Part shown: positions 1 to 6,588 of the stretch, one piece after another
How the letters are laid out: each line of letters begins with the position of its first letter
How positions within the stretch are numbered: the stretch's first letter is position 1
NCBI GenBank assembly: GCA_005800795.1
Contig: SYEN01000478.1
Span: forward strand, 1 to 6,702
Length of the DNA: 6,702 bases
Direction: 5' to 3'
Origin: Burkholderiales bacterium
Lineage (GTDB): Bacteria > Pseudomonadota > Gammaproteobacteria > Burkholderiales > SG8-41
Notes under the pieces: model-generated
The model's input: the letters and a program-made list of their open reading frames with translations, nothing else
Database searches by the model: none
Told to the model about the DNA's origin: nothing
Position numbers and translations under genes: made by a program

Positions 1-68
1 GGTAGACGCACCAGCTTCAGGTGCTGGCGGGTAATGCCGTGGGGGTTCGAGTCCCTTCCTGGGCACCA
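1..68 (+). tRNA. tRNA-Leu (anticodon CAG), 5' end cut off by the window
   Basis: This is the 3' portion of a long-variable-arm leucine tRNA that decodes CUG. The window opens in the D loop (GGTAGA), followed by the 3' D-stem strand CGC at 7-9. The anticodon stem is CCAGC (11-15) with GCTGG (23-27). The loop TTCAGGT (16-22) puts anticodon CAG at 18-20. A class II variable arm spans about 28-40. The T loop TTCGAGT is at 46-52, the 3' acceptor strand CCTGGGC at 58-64, the discriminator A at 65 and an encoded CCA at 66-68. The T stem (41-45 with 53-57) has two G.U pairs next to the acceptor side. The 5' acceptor strand, 5' D-stem strand and promoter lie outside the window. An intrinsic terminator follows at 120-152. 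Identity is very secure; only the missing 5' end prevents checking the full cloverleaf. Confidence 0.96.
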
Positions 69-119
69 GTCGATTCAGAACAGGCGAAGTTGCAAACTGC
101 GTTGTAAAGTTTCAAGATG

Positions 120-152
120 AATGCGAAACGATGAGAGTCGTTTCGCATTTTT
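120..152 (+). terminator. Rho-independent terminator of the tRNA-Leu transcript
   Basis: A perfect 12-bp inverted repeat (120-131 with 138-149) encloses the six-base loop TGAGAG. An inner U.G pair would leave a GAGA tetraloop of the stable GNRA class. Five Ts (148-152) begin in the stem's 3' arm and run past it. It lies about 50 bases after the tRNA CCA, on the same strand, so it most likely ends that transcript. On the minus strand the same hairpin forms, but no T run follows it, so it would be a poor intrinsic terminator for purA although it could still block or stabilise that 3' end. Confidence 0.88.
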
Positions 153-306
153 CGTTTGGGACGGCGGGAACCCGTGACACGAAAGTTCTTCGCGTACTTT
201 GCACAGTACGTTGAAGGAGTTGGAAACACGCGCCCCCTCGTTGCCCGCCTCATCCGGCAGGCGCGAAGTGACTGCAGCTGCCTGATGCTTTCTGCGTATT
301 GCGCTG
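153..306. other. Non-coding gap between the convergent tRNA-Leu and purA ends
   Basis: No convincing gene is present. Reading frames that cross here continue as antisense shadows into purA or the tRNA. Small inverted repeats are visible: CGTACT (193-198) with AGTACG (205-210), and CGCCT (246-250) with AGGCG (259-263). There is also an 8-bp palindrome GCAGCTGC at 274-281. None is followed by a T run on the minus strand, so no clear purA terminator can be named. I see no second copy of the tRNA 3' end that would suggest an integration site. Confidence 0.6.
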
Positions 307-1602
307 CTACGCGGCAAACGGATGCCGCCTGACTATCGTCTGTTCGCGATCCGGGCCGGTGGAAATAATATCCACCGGTACGCCGCAAACTTCCTGCAGC
401 CGGTTCAAATAGTTTTGTGCCGCCTTGGGCAGTTTGTCGAACTGCGTGATGCCCACGGTGCTTTCCGACCAGCCGGGCATGTCTTCGTACACCGGCTCGC
501 ATTGTGCAAGCAGCTCCGCACCGAACGGCAGGATGTCGCAATCAGCGCCATTCATTTTGTAACCAACGCCGAGTTGCACCCGTTCCATGCCGTCCATCAC
601 GTCAAGCTTCATCATGCACAGGCCCGACACGCCGTTTATCTGGATCGCGCGCTTGAGCGCCGCACCGTCGAACCAGCCACAGCGGCGCGCGCGCCCCGTG
701 GTAGCGCCGAATTCGTTGCCGCGTTTGGCGAGATACGCGCCGCGCTCATCGTGAAGCTCCGTCGGAAACGGCCCGGAGCCGACGCGTGTGGTGTACGCCT
801 TGGTGATGCCCAGCACGTAATGCAGATTCTGCGGACCGATGCCACAGCCTGCCGCTGCACCCCCGGCCACGCAATTGCTGGACGTGACATACGGATACGT
901 ACCGTGATCAATATCCAATAACGTGCCCTGCGCGCCTTCAAACAACAGGCTCTTGCCGGCCTGAGTGGCGCCGAACAGCAGGCGCGGCACATCGGCCACC
1001 AGCGGCTTGATGCGCGCAGCGTAGCCCATGGCTTCGTCGTACGATTTCTGGAAATCGACGGTCTCAGCCTTGAGATAATGCTTCAGCACGAAGTTGTGAT
1101 AATCCAGCACGTCGCGCAGCTTGGCGGCAAAACGCTCAGGGTGCAGCAAATCCTGTACGCGGATACCGCGGCGTGCGACTTTGTCTTCATACGCAGGACC
1201 AATGCCGCGCCCAGTGGTGCCGATTTTGCCGTCGCCCTTGGCGGCCTCGCGTGCGCGGTCCAGCGCCACGTGATGCGGCATGATCACCGGGCAGGACTCG
1301 CTGATCGATAAACGCGAAGCGACGTTTACGCCCATTTGCTCCAGTGTGTCGATTTCCTCAAACAGCGCCTGCGGCGACAGCACCACACCGTTGCCGATGT
1401 AAACCGCAACCTTGTCGCGCAAAATACCCGACGGAATCAGGTGCAGCACCGTTTTTTTGCCACCGATAACCAGCGTATGTCCGGCGTTGTGGCCACCTTG
1501 AAAGCGCACCACGCCGTCGGCGCGATCGGTGAGCCAGTCAACGATCTTGCCTTTGCCCTCGTCGCCCCACTGCGCGCCCACGACTACGACGTTTTTTGCC
1601 AT
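307..1602 (-). CDS. purA: Adenylosuccinate synthetase
   Basis: This cytoplasmic enzyme joins IMP and aspartate using GTP to give adenylosuccinate, the first committed step from IMP to AMP. The product has 431 residues, the normal family length. Visible signatures are the N-terminal nucleotide-binding segment GDEGKGKIVD (residues 13-22, with the conserved Asp14), GHNAGHT (37-43, with His42), and GTTGRGIGPAYEDK (128-141). Later come FEGAQGTLLDIDHGTYPYVTSS and the IMP/GTP-site stretches TRVGSGPFPTEL and GATTGRARRCGW. The ATG at 1602 gives the family-typical start MAKNVVVVGAQWGDEGKGK. An AAGG Shine-Dalgarno element lies eight bases upstream (1611-1614). The gene follows hisZ by 81 bases and is the last of the minus-strand series; it converges on the tRNA-Leu gene. 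No operator or riboswitch was recognised. The frame and motifs are intact. Confidence 0.98.
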   Translation of the reverse strand: MAKNVVVVGAQWGDEGKGKIVDWLTDRADGVVRFQGGHNAGHTLVIGGKKTVLHLIPSGILRDKVAVYIGNGVVLSPQALFEEIDTLEQMGVNVASRLSISESCPVIMPHHVALDRAREAAKGDGKIGTTGRGIGPAYEDKVARRGIRVQDLLHPERFAAKLRDVLDYHNFVLKHYLKAETVDFQKSYDEAMGYAARIKPLVADVPRLLFGATQAGKSLLFEGAQGTLLDIDHGTYPYVTSSNCVAGGAAAGCGIGPQNLHYVLGITKAYTTRVGSGPFPTELHDERGAYLAKRGNEFGATTGRARRCGWFDGAALKRAIQINGVSGLCMMKLDVMDGMERVQLGVGYKMNGADCDILPFGAELLAQCEPVYEDMPGWSESTVGITQFDKLPKAAQNYLNRLQEVCGVPVDIISTGPDREQTIVRRHPFAA

Positions 1603-1683
1603 GCCTGATGCCTTGTAACCGGTAAAAATTACTCAATTAAAACAAATACTTACGATTTGTCTGCCGTGTGCCCGCAGCGTGCC
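1603..1683 (-). promoter_or_regulatory. AT-rich hisZ-purA gap with an inverted repeat
   Basis: This 81-base spacer is clearly more AT-rich than its flanks. It holds a perfect 6-bp inverted repeat, ACAAAT/ATTTGT (1642-1647 and 1655-1660, 7-base loop). Allowing one G.U pair extends it to eight pairs (1640-1662). On the minus strand it runs into several Ts, so it could be a weak attenuating hairpin after hisZ or a protein-binding site ahead of purA. The purA ribosome-binding site (AAGG, 1611-1614) lies at its purA-proximal end. I found no -35/-10 pair with acceptable match and spacing, so a dedicated purA promoter is possible but not shown. Confidence 0.35.
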
Positions 1684-2844
1684 CTATTCAAGTCCTTTTA
1701 CCACCGCCCAAACGCCGGCCTTACGGGTAAGCCGCCTGTCACAACCGAGTTCCTCACGCATGCCCGCATGGCCCGGCAAATCGACAATAACAATCTCGCC
1801 GCGCGCGCGCAACGCCGCAACTCGCTTTTGCAATGCAGCGTCGTTCGGTTTGTAGGGCGCAAGGATGCCTGGCGCGCCCCCCCCGTTGGGGCGTGCCGTC
1901 GCCAACTCGCGCAAATCCATGCTGAACCCGGTGGCAGCGCGGGCACGGCCAAACGCTTTGCCCACTTCATCGTAACGGCCGCCGCGCGCCAGCGCGTTGC
2001 TCCAGCCCTGCGCATACGCCGCGAACACGACACCACTGTGATAATGGTAGCCGCGCAATTCTGCAAGATCGAATCGGATTTTCGCCACGTCGCCCAGTGT
2101 GTTCGACAACTGCTTTAGATCACGCAGCGCCAGTCGAATTTCCGGGTACGCGGGCAAGCGCCGCGAGGCAGCGGCCAGCACATCACGGCCACCGTACAAG
2201 TCTGGCAGCGCGGTCAAAGCCTCGCGCGTGGCGCGATCCAGTTTGCCCGTCAGTGCGCGCAACGCGGGTAAATCTTTCAACTGCATCGCGTGAAACAATT
2301 CCGATTCACGCTCGGCGCCGATTTTCGCTCGCCGCACCAGCGCGCGGAATATCGCCACGTGCCCCAGATCGAGATGCGCCTCGGCAATGCCGGCGGCGGC
2401 CATGGCCTGCATCATCAAGCGCTCGACTTCGATATCGCTTTCGACACCCTTGTGGCCGTAGATTTCTGCACCGATCTGCAACGGCTCACGCGTGCGATTC
2501 AAATCCGACGGCAGCGTGTGGAGCACGCTGCCCGCATAACACAAGCGCGTGACGCCCTTGCGATTGAGCAAATGCGCATCGATGCGCGCCACCTGCGGCG
2601 TGATGTCAGCCCGCACACCGAGCATGCGGCCTGACAGCTGATCGACCAATTTAAACGTGCGCAAATCCAGATCATGCCCGGTGCCGGTCAACAATGAATC
2701 GACGTATTCCAGCAGCGGCGGCATCACCAGTTGGTAGCCATGCACCGCGAACAAATCCAGTATCGTGCGGCGTAGCCGCTCGATGCGCGCGGCTTCGGCA
2801 GGCAGGATGTCTTCGACGTATTCGGGCAATAGCCAGGTGCGCAT
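1684..2844 (-). CDS. hisZ: ATP phosphoribosyltransferase regulatory subunit
   Basis: HisZ is a catalytically inactive paralogue of histidyl-tRNA synthetase. It binds the short form of HisG, and together they catalyse the first step of histidine synthesis (ATP + PRPP) and sense histidine. The product has 386 residues from the ATG at 2844, beginning MRTWLLPEYVEDILPAEA. A TTG two codons upstream would add two residues but is less likely. The class II synthetase-like core shows ADITPQVAR (79-87), a motif-2-like region ending EPLQIGAEIYG (120-130), RGYHYHSGVVFAAY (264-277, aligned with the histidine-binding loop of HisRS), LARGGRYDEVG (286-296) and ATGFSMDLREL (304-314). The C-terminal anticodon-binding domain of true HisRS is absent, as expected for HisZ. 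No hisG is in the window. No good Shine-Dalgarno precedes the start. The gene lies 42 bases after the DUF2065 gene. A run of eight Gs falls in the codons for residues about 320-323. Confidence 0.95.
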   Translation of the reverse strand: MRTWLLPEYVEDILPAEAARIERLRRTILDLFAVHGYQLVMPPLLEYVDSLLTGTGHDLDLRTFKLVDQLSGRMLGVRADITPQVARIDAHLLNRKGVTRLCYAGSVLHTLPSDLNRTREPLQIGAEIYGHKGVESDIEVERLMMQAMAAAGIAEAHLDLGHVAIFRALVRRAKIGAERESELFHAMQLKDLPALRALTGKLDRATREALTALPDLYGGRDVLAAASRRLPAYPEIRLALRDLKQLSNTLGDVAKIRFDLAELRGYHYHSGVVFAAYAQGWSNALARGGRYDEVGKAFGRARAATGFSMDLRELATARPNGGGAPGILAPYKPNDAALQKRVAALRARGEIVIVDLPGHAGMREELGCDRRLTRKAGVWAVVKGLE

Positions 2845-2886
2845 GGGCAAAATTTGAGAACAGTAGGCGTTGAGGCGCGTTGGGTT

Positions 2887-3078
2887 TTAGTTCTTGGTGA
2901 AAAACAGCAGCAGAAGGCCGGCGATCATCGAAGTCAGACCGAAAAACCGTATCTGCCCATCGCTCATTTCCGTGAGGCGTTTGAATGCGTCGCGCCACAT
3001 GCCGGGCGCAATAAACGGCAGAATGCCTTCGATCACCAGCATCAGGGCAATCGCGGTGAGCAGCAATTGTTGGGTCAT
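2887..3078 (-). CDS. Small DUF2065 (YjeT-like) inner-membrane protein
   Basis: This 63-residue protein has two hydrophobic segments, about residues 4-22 and 44-60. Between them is a short polar stretch (MWRDAFKRLTEMSDGQIR). The closing motif RFFGLTSMIAGLLLLF fits the DUF2065 family. No biochemical function is established for the family, and none is proposed here. The ATG at 3078 gives the expected MTQQLLLTAIALMLVIEG start, with a weak TGGA element six bases upstream (3085-3088). A TTG start at 3111 would add an arginine-rich leader that fits the family poorly. It lies 39 bases after hflC, the same place yjeT has in enterobacteria (hflC-yjeT-purA), and is probably cotranscribed with hflKC. Confidence 0.88.
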   Translation of the reverse strand: MTQQLLLTAIALMLVIEGILPFIAPGMWRDAFKRLTEMSDGQIRFFGLTSMIAGLLLLFFTKN

Positions 3079-3117
3079 CAAAAATCCACAGCGCCGGAGC
3101 GCTTTGCGCAAGCGGCC

Positions 3118-4020
3118 TTATTTGCCCACGTTGCCCGCGCGCCCGCCGGATTTGAAGTATTTGAAGAAATCGGAGTTGGGGTCCAGCACCAGCACGTCGT
3201 TCTTCCCCCTGAAACCGTTCTTGTAAACCTCGATACTGCGGTAGAAAGAATAAAACTCCGGATGCTGCTCATAGGACTTGGCGTAAATCGCCGCGGCCTT
3301 GCCGTCACCTTCGCCCTTGACTTTTTGCGCTTCGCGATACGCTTCAGAAATGATGAATGCGCGCGTCTTGTCAGCTTCGGCGCGGATTTTTTCGGATTCC
3401 GCAGAACCCGTGGAACGCAGTTCGTTCGCCACCCGCGTGCGCTCAGCAACCATACGCTGGTAGACGGATTCCGTCACGCCTTCGGGTAAATCCACACGCT
3501 TCAAGCGCACGTCGAGCACTTCAACACCGATCTTGCCGGCATCCTCGCTGGCCTTCTTGCGCATCAGGTCCATGATCTTGTCGCGTTCCCCTGACACCAC
3601 ATCGTGCACCGTGCGCTTGCCAAACTCGGCGCGCAGACCGTCGTTGATGGTCTGCAACAAGCGGGTTTGCGCCTGCGCTTCACCGTTACCGCCAGTGCCA
3701 CCGACGATACTGACGTAGTACTGCCGCACGTCGGTGATACGCCATTTGATGAACAGATCCACCGCCACGTTTTTCTTTTCCGACGTCAGGAACAGTTGCG
3801 GCTCCGGCGTATCAATCGTCAGGATGCGCACTTCGAAAAAACGCACGTTGTCGAGCACGGGAATCTTGAAATAGAGCCCTGGCTCCTTCTTGACACTGAT
3901 GACCTCACCCAGCCGGAAGACGATGGCGTTCTGGCGCTGATCGACGATGAACATCGAGGTGAACACCATAATCGCCAGGCCGATCAGGCCATACAGCAAT
4001 AAGACACCTTTGTTGCTCAT
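3118..4020 (-). CDS. hflC: HflC, SPFH-domain partner of HflK and modulator of FtsH
   Basis: HflC associates with HflK in a membrane assembly that encloses the FtsH protease and limits its access to membrane substrates. The product has 300 residues, somewhat shorter than the E. coli protein. An N-terminal membrane anchor covers about residues 6-26. It is followed directly by the SPFH/Band-7 start (VDQRQNAIVFRLGEV) and the conserved GLYFKIP and VDLFIKWRI stretches. An alanine- and charge-rich region around residues 190-245 (VAERTRVANELRSTGSAESEKIRAEADKTR, given in part) is likely coiled coil. The start is secure: the ATG at 4020 overlaps the hflK stop as ATGA, and a GGGAG ribosome-binding site sits eight bases upstream (4029-4033). 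Although the family name comes from lambda lysogenisation, HflC is not itself a demonstrated protease. Confidence 0.97.
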   Translation of the reverse strand: MSNKGVLLLYGLIGLAIMVFTSMFIVDQRQNAIVFRLGEVISVKKEPGLYFKIPVLDNVRFFEVRILTIDTPEPQLFLTSEKKNVAVDLFIKWRITDVRQYYVSIVGGTGGNGEAQAQTRLLQTINDGLRAEFGKRTVHDVVSGERDKIMDLMRKKASEDAGKIGVEVLDVRLKRVDLPEGVTESVYQRMVAERTRVANELRSTGSAESEKIRAEADKTRAFIISEAYREAQKVKGEGDGKAAAIYAKSYEQHPEFYSFYRSIEVYKNGFRGKNDVLVLDPNSDFFKYFKSGGRAGNVGK

Positions 4021-5219
4021 GGCCGTTGCTCCCGTTCACGCGAGCGGAACGCCTCGCGGCTGCGTCCGGCTGTATCAGCGGGCTGCTGCGGTGCCGGGGC
4101 GCTGGCTTGTCCGGACTGGGGTTGACCCGGCGGTGCTGCCACAGCGCCCACTTGCATGAGTTTGTCGAGCGGCAAATACAGCAGATTGTTGCCGCCTTTT
4201 TCCACTACGACCTTGGTGGTGTTGTTCATGATTTGTTCCATCGCATCCAGATACAAGCGCTCGCGCGTTACCTGCGGCGCTTTCTTGTACTCGACGGCGA
4301 CCTGACTGAACCGTTCGGCATCACCCACGGCCTCCTGAACCACGCGTTCGCGATGACCCTCGGCCTCCTGCTGCAAGCGCGCGGCCAAACCCTTGGCCTT
4401 TGGCAGCACGTCGTTGGCGTAGGCCTGACCTTCATTTTTCTGCCGCTCGCGATCCTGACCGGCCTTCACTGCATCTTCAAAAGCCGCCTGAACCTTTTCC
4501 GGCGGCTGTGCATTTTGCATGTTGACCTTCTGAATATGAATGCCCGTCTTGTAGCGATCGAGAATGATTTGCATCAACTTGTGCACTCTATCCTGCACGT
4601 CGGCGCGGCCCTGCTGCACCACGTAATCCATGGTGCTCTTACCCACCACTTCACGGATCGCCGTTTCAGCCGCCTGTAGCACGGTATCGTCGGGCGAACG
4701 GTTTTCCATCAGGTAATCGCGCGGGCTTTTCACCACCCACTGCACGGCAAACTGCACGTCGACGATGTTTTCGTCGTCGGTCAGCATCAACGATTCCTTC
4801 AGCACCTTGCTCTTGACATTGTTACGATAGCCGACCTCGACACTGCGCACCTGTGAAGAATTCACCACCTGCCGCGATTCAACAGGGTACGGCATATGCC
4901 AGCGCAAGCCCGGCCCGGTGATTTCGGAGAAGCGGCCCAAACGCAGCACCACGCCGTTCTGGCCTTCGTTTACGATGTAAAAGCCGCTGGCGAGCCAGAT
5001 GCCAAGGACCAACGCGGCAAGAATAATTGCACCGCCGCCAATTTGCCTTGGCGTTATGGGCGTGCCGGAATCTCCGCCACCGCCCCGGTTGCCGCCACCG
5101 CGATTGCCGAACAGGTCGCCCAATTTCTTTTGGAAATTGCGCCATACCTCATCCAGATCAGGCGGGCCCTGATTGCCACCGCCTGGCTTTTTTCCCCATT
5201 GCGGGTCATTGAGCGACAT
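4017..5219 (-). CDS. hflK: HflK, SPFH-domain partner of HflC and modulator of FtsH
   Basis: HflK forms the membrane-anchored, periplasm-facing HflKC assembly around FtsH. From the ATG at 5219 the protein has 400 residues and starts MSLNDPQWGKK. A Gly/Pro-rich cytoplasmic head follows, with GPPDLDEVWRNF (18-29) and a glycine repeat (39-49). The membrane anchor is about 60-82 and leads into the SPFH start (YIVNEGQNGVVLRLGRF). A long charged helical region follows, then a Pro/Gln/Ala-rich tail that ends REREQRP. The frame is open upstream to an ATG at 5297, which would add 26 residues with a hydrophobic stretch just before SLNDPQWG. Neither start has a good ribosome-binding site. I preferred 5219 because SLNDPQWG marks the usual N-terminal region, and a candidate promoter lies almost on top of 5297. 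The stop overlaps the hflC start by four bases, which indicates translational coupling. Confidence 0.95.
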   Translation of the reverse strand: MSLNDPQWGKKPGGGNQGPPDLDEVWRNFQKKLGDLFGNRGGGNRGGGGDSGTPITPRQIGGGAIILAALVLGIWLASGFYIVNEGQNGVVLRLGRFSEITGPGLRWHMPYPVESRQVVNSSQVRSVEVGYRNNVKSKVLKESLMLTDDENIVDVQFAVQWVVKSPRDYLMENRSPDDTVLQAAETAIREVVGKSTMDYVVQQGRADVQDRVHKLMQIILDRYKTGIHIQKVNMQNAQPPEKVQAAFEDAVKAGQDRERQKNEGQAYANDVLPKAKGLAARLQQEAEGHRERVVQEAVGDAERFSQVAVEYKKAPQVTRERLYLDAMEQIMNNTTKVVVEKGGNNLLYLPLDKLMQVGAVAAPPGQPQSGQASAPAPQQPADTAGRSREAFRSREREQRP

Positions 5220-5315
5220 CAGCCCAATCAAAGCATTAAGCAAGTGCGCCAACGTATGGCGCGCGGACTGACCGAAAGAATGCACTAGACCTGCCATAGT
5301 GAATTAATAGTCCAA

Positions 5316-5346
5316 ATTAGATGGATGCGACAAACGCGATTTTCAA
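5316..5346 (-). promoter_or_regulatory. Candidate sigma-70 promoter for hflKC
   Basis: On the minus strand TTGAAA (5341-5346, five of six matches to the -35 consensus) precedes TCTAAT (5316-5321, five of six matches to the -10 consensus) with a 19-base spacer, slightly longer than ideal. Transcription would begin near 5309. That gives a leader of about 90 bases to the ATG at 5219 but only about ten to the ATG at 5297. The element lies in the longest gap of the minus-strand series (5220-5424 if hflK starts at 5219), after hflX. A second, weaker pair overlaps it (TTGTCG, then TATTAA, 18-base spacer). This is a pattern match only. Confidence 0.4.
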
Positions 5347-5424
5347 GACAGCGGTGAACTGGCGAGCAACAAATGACACTGGAAGCAATTGGGAACCCCG
5401 GAGCAAACTCCAACAAAACAACCA

Positions 5425-6588
5425 TCAGGCAACAACCACGCGCTCGCCTTGTGCACCAGAATACTCACCAGACTGATACGCGGCTTCGGCGGTTTGCCCC
5501 AGAGCATTCCTCAATAAATCAAGGCCTTGCCCTTTTTCTGCGCTGATCCTAACACGCGCAATCTTACCATATTCGTCCATTTCAACCCGTGGCGGCAGCG
5601 CGGTCAAATCAATCTTGTTGTAAACCAGCATCTGCGGAATCGTATCAGCGCCGATTTCCTTCAAAACCAGATTGACGGCCTCAATTTGCGCGTCGCGGTC
5701 GCTGCTGGAGGCATCCACCACGTGCAGCAGCAAATCGGCATGCACGGTTTCTTCCAGCGTGGCACGAAACGCTGCCACCAGCATATGCGGCAGACGGCGA
5801 ATGAAACCCACCGTATCGGACATTACGACACCCGCACCGCTGCCGGCGTAACCTGTGTGCACCTTGCGCGTGGTGGTATCCAGCGTGGCAAAGAGCTGGT
5901 TGGCCGCATACACGCCGCCGCGCGTCAGACTGTTAAAAAGCGTGGATTTACCCGCATTGGTGTAACCCACGAGGGACACCGACAGCACATGCGCGCGATT
6001 GCGCGAGCGGCGCTGCACTGCGCGCTGCGCTTCCACCTTGGCGAGCTTTTCTTTCAGCACCCTGACGCGCTTGGCGAGCAGCCGGCGGTCGGTTTCCAGT
6101 TGCGTCTCGCCGGGGCCACGCATACCGATACCGCCTTTTTGCCGCTCGAGGTGGGTCCAGCCGCGCACCAGACGCGTCGCCAAGTGGTCGAGCTGCGCGA
6201 GTTCCACCTGCAACTTGCCCTCAAAGCTGCGCGCTCGCTGAGCAAAAATATCGAGAATCAGGCTGGTACGGTCAATTACCCGGCACTGCAGGCGCTTTTC
6301 CAGATTGCGCTCCTGCACTGGGGATAATTCATGATTAAAAACAACAAGTTGCGATTGCGTGGCCGCAACGGCTTCGGCGATCTGGTCAACCTTGCCCTTG
6401 CCTGCATACAGCGCCGGATCGGGCCGGTCACGCTTGCCGCGCACGATCTCGCGCGTCCTGGCACCAGCGCTCGATACCAACAACTGAATCTCGGCGAGGC
6501 TTTCCGCGAAATCATCGTCGCCGAAATCCAGCGCAACAAGGACCGCCTGATTGGCGGTGTCAGCATTGCTGCCCGGACGATCAAACAT
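5425..6588 (-). CDS. hflX: HflX, ribosome-associated GTPase
   Basis: HflX is a GTPase that binds the 50S subunit and splits stalled or hibernating ribosomes under stress. The product has 387 residues, shorter than the 426 of E. coli and consistent with a trimmed C-terminal region. The N-terminal HflX domain includes YAGKGKVDQI (61-70), FNHELSPVQERNLE (84-97), the DRTSLILDIFAQRA stretch (106-119) and GPGETQLETDRR (158-169). The G domain has G1 GYTNAGKST (208-216), G2 in FATLDTTTR (233-241), G3 DTVGF (258-262), G4 NKID (324-327) and G5 SAEKG (349-353), so GTP binding should be intact. The ATG at 6588 is the first usual start codon in frame, but it has only CTGCGG directly before it and no standard Shine-Dalgarno. 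It follows hfq by 65 bases and is probably cotranscribed with it. Confidence 0.97.
   Translation of the reverse strand: MFDRPGSNADTANQAVLVALDFGDDDFAESLAEIQLLVSSAGARTREIVRGKRDRPDPALYAGKGKVDQIAEAVAATQSQLVVFNHELSPVQERNLEKRLQCRVIDRTSLILDIFAQRARSFEGKLQVELAQLDHLATRLVRGWTHLERQKGGIGMRGPGETQLETDRRLLAKRVRVLKEKLAKVEAQRAVQRRSRNRAHVLSVSLVGYTNAGKSTLFNSLTRGGVYAANQLFATLDTTTRKVHTGYAGSGAGVVMSDTVGFIRRLPHMLVAAFRATLEETVHADLLLHVVDASSSDRDAQIEAVNLVLKEIGADTIPQMLVYNKIDLTALPPRVEMDEYGKIARVRISAEKGQGLDLLRNALGQTAEAAYQSGEYSGAQGERVVVA

Noticed and set aside
41..68. tRNA 3' end as an attachment site for an integrated element
   Set aside because: No integrase gene and no repeat of the tRNA 3' end were seen downstream; the neighbouring genes are ordinary core genes.
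244..265. REP-like sequence (GCCGGATGAGGCG on the minus strand)
   Set aside because: It resembles the enterobacterial REP core only in part, occurs once, and lacks the second arm. It is likely chance.
17..541. Long open frame on the minus strand across the tRNA and the end of purA
   Set aside because: It runs antisense through the tRNA and out of frame through purA, with a basic, low-complexity translation that resembles no family.
322..921. Plus-strand open frames opposite purA, hflK and hflX (several of 130-270 codons)
   Set aside because: They are mirror frames of GC-rich genes on the other strand. Their His/Arg/Ala-rich translations have no domain signature.
1451..1457. Seven-base A tract in purA as a programmed slippage site
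   Set aside because: It encodes Gly-Lys-Lys in a normal family position. The frame continues intact, and no alternative product of interest would result.
2845..2850. TTG start for hisZ, adding two residues
   Set aside because: The ATG at 2844 gives the usual MRTWLLPEY start, and neither start has a ribosome-binding site that would favour TTG.
3079..3111. TTG start for the DUF2065 gene, adding an arginine-rich leader
   Set aside because: The ATG at 3078 starts just before the first membrane segment as in the family, and a weak Shine-Dalgarno precedes it.
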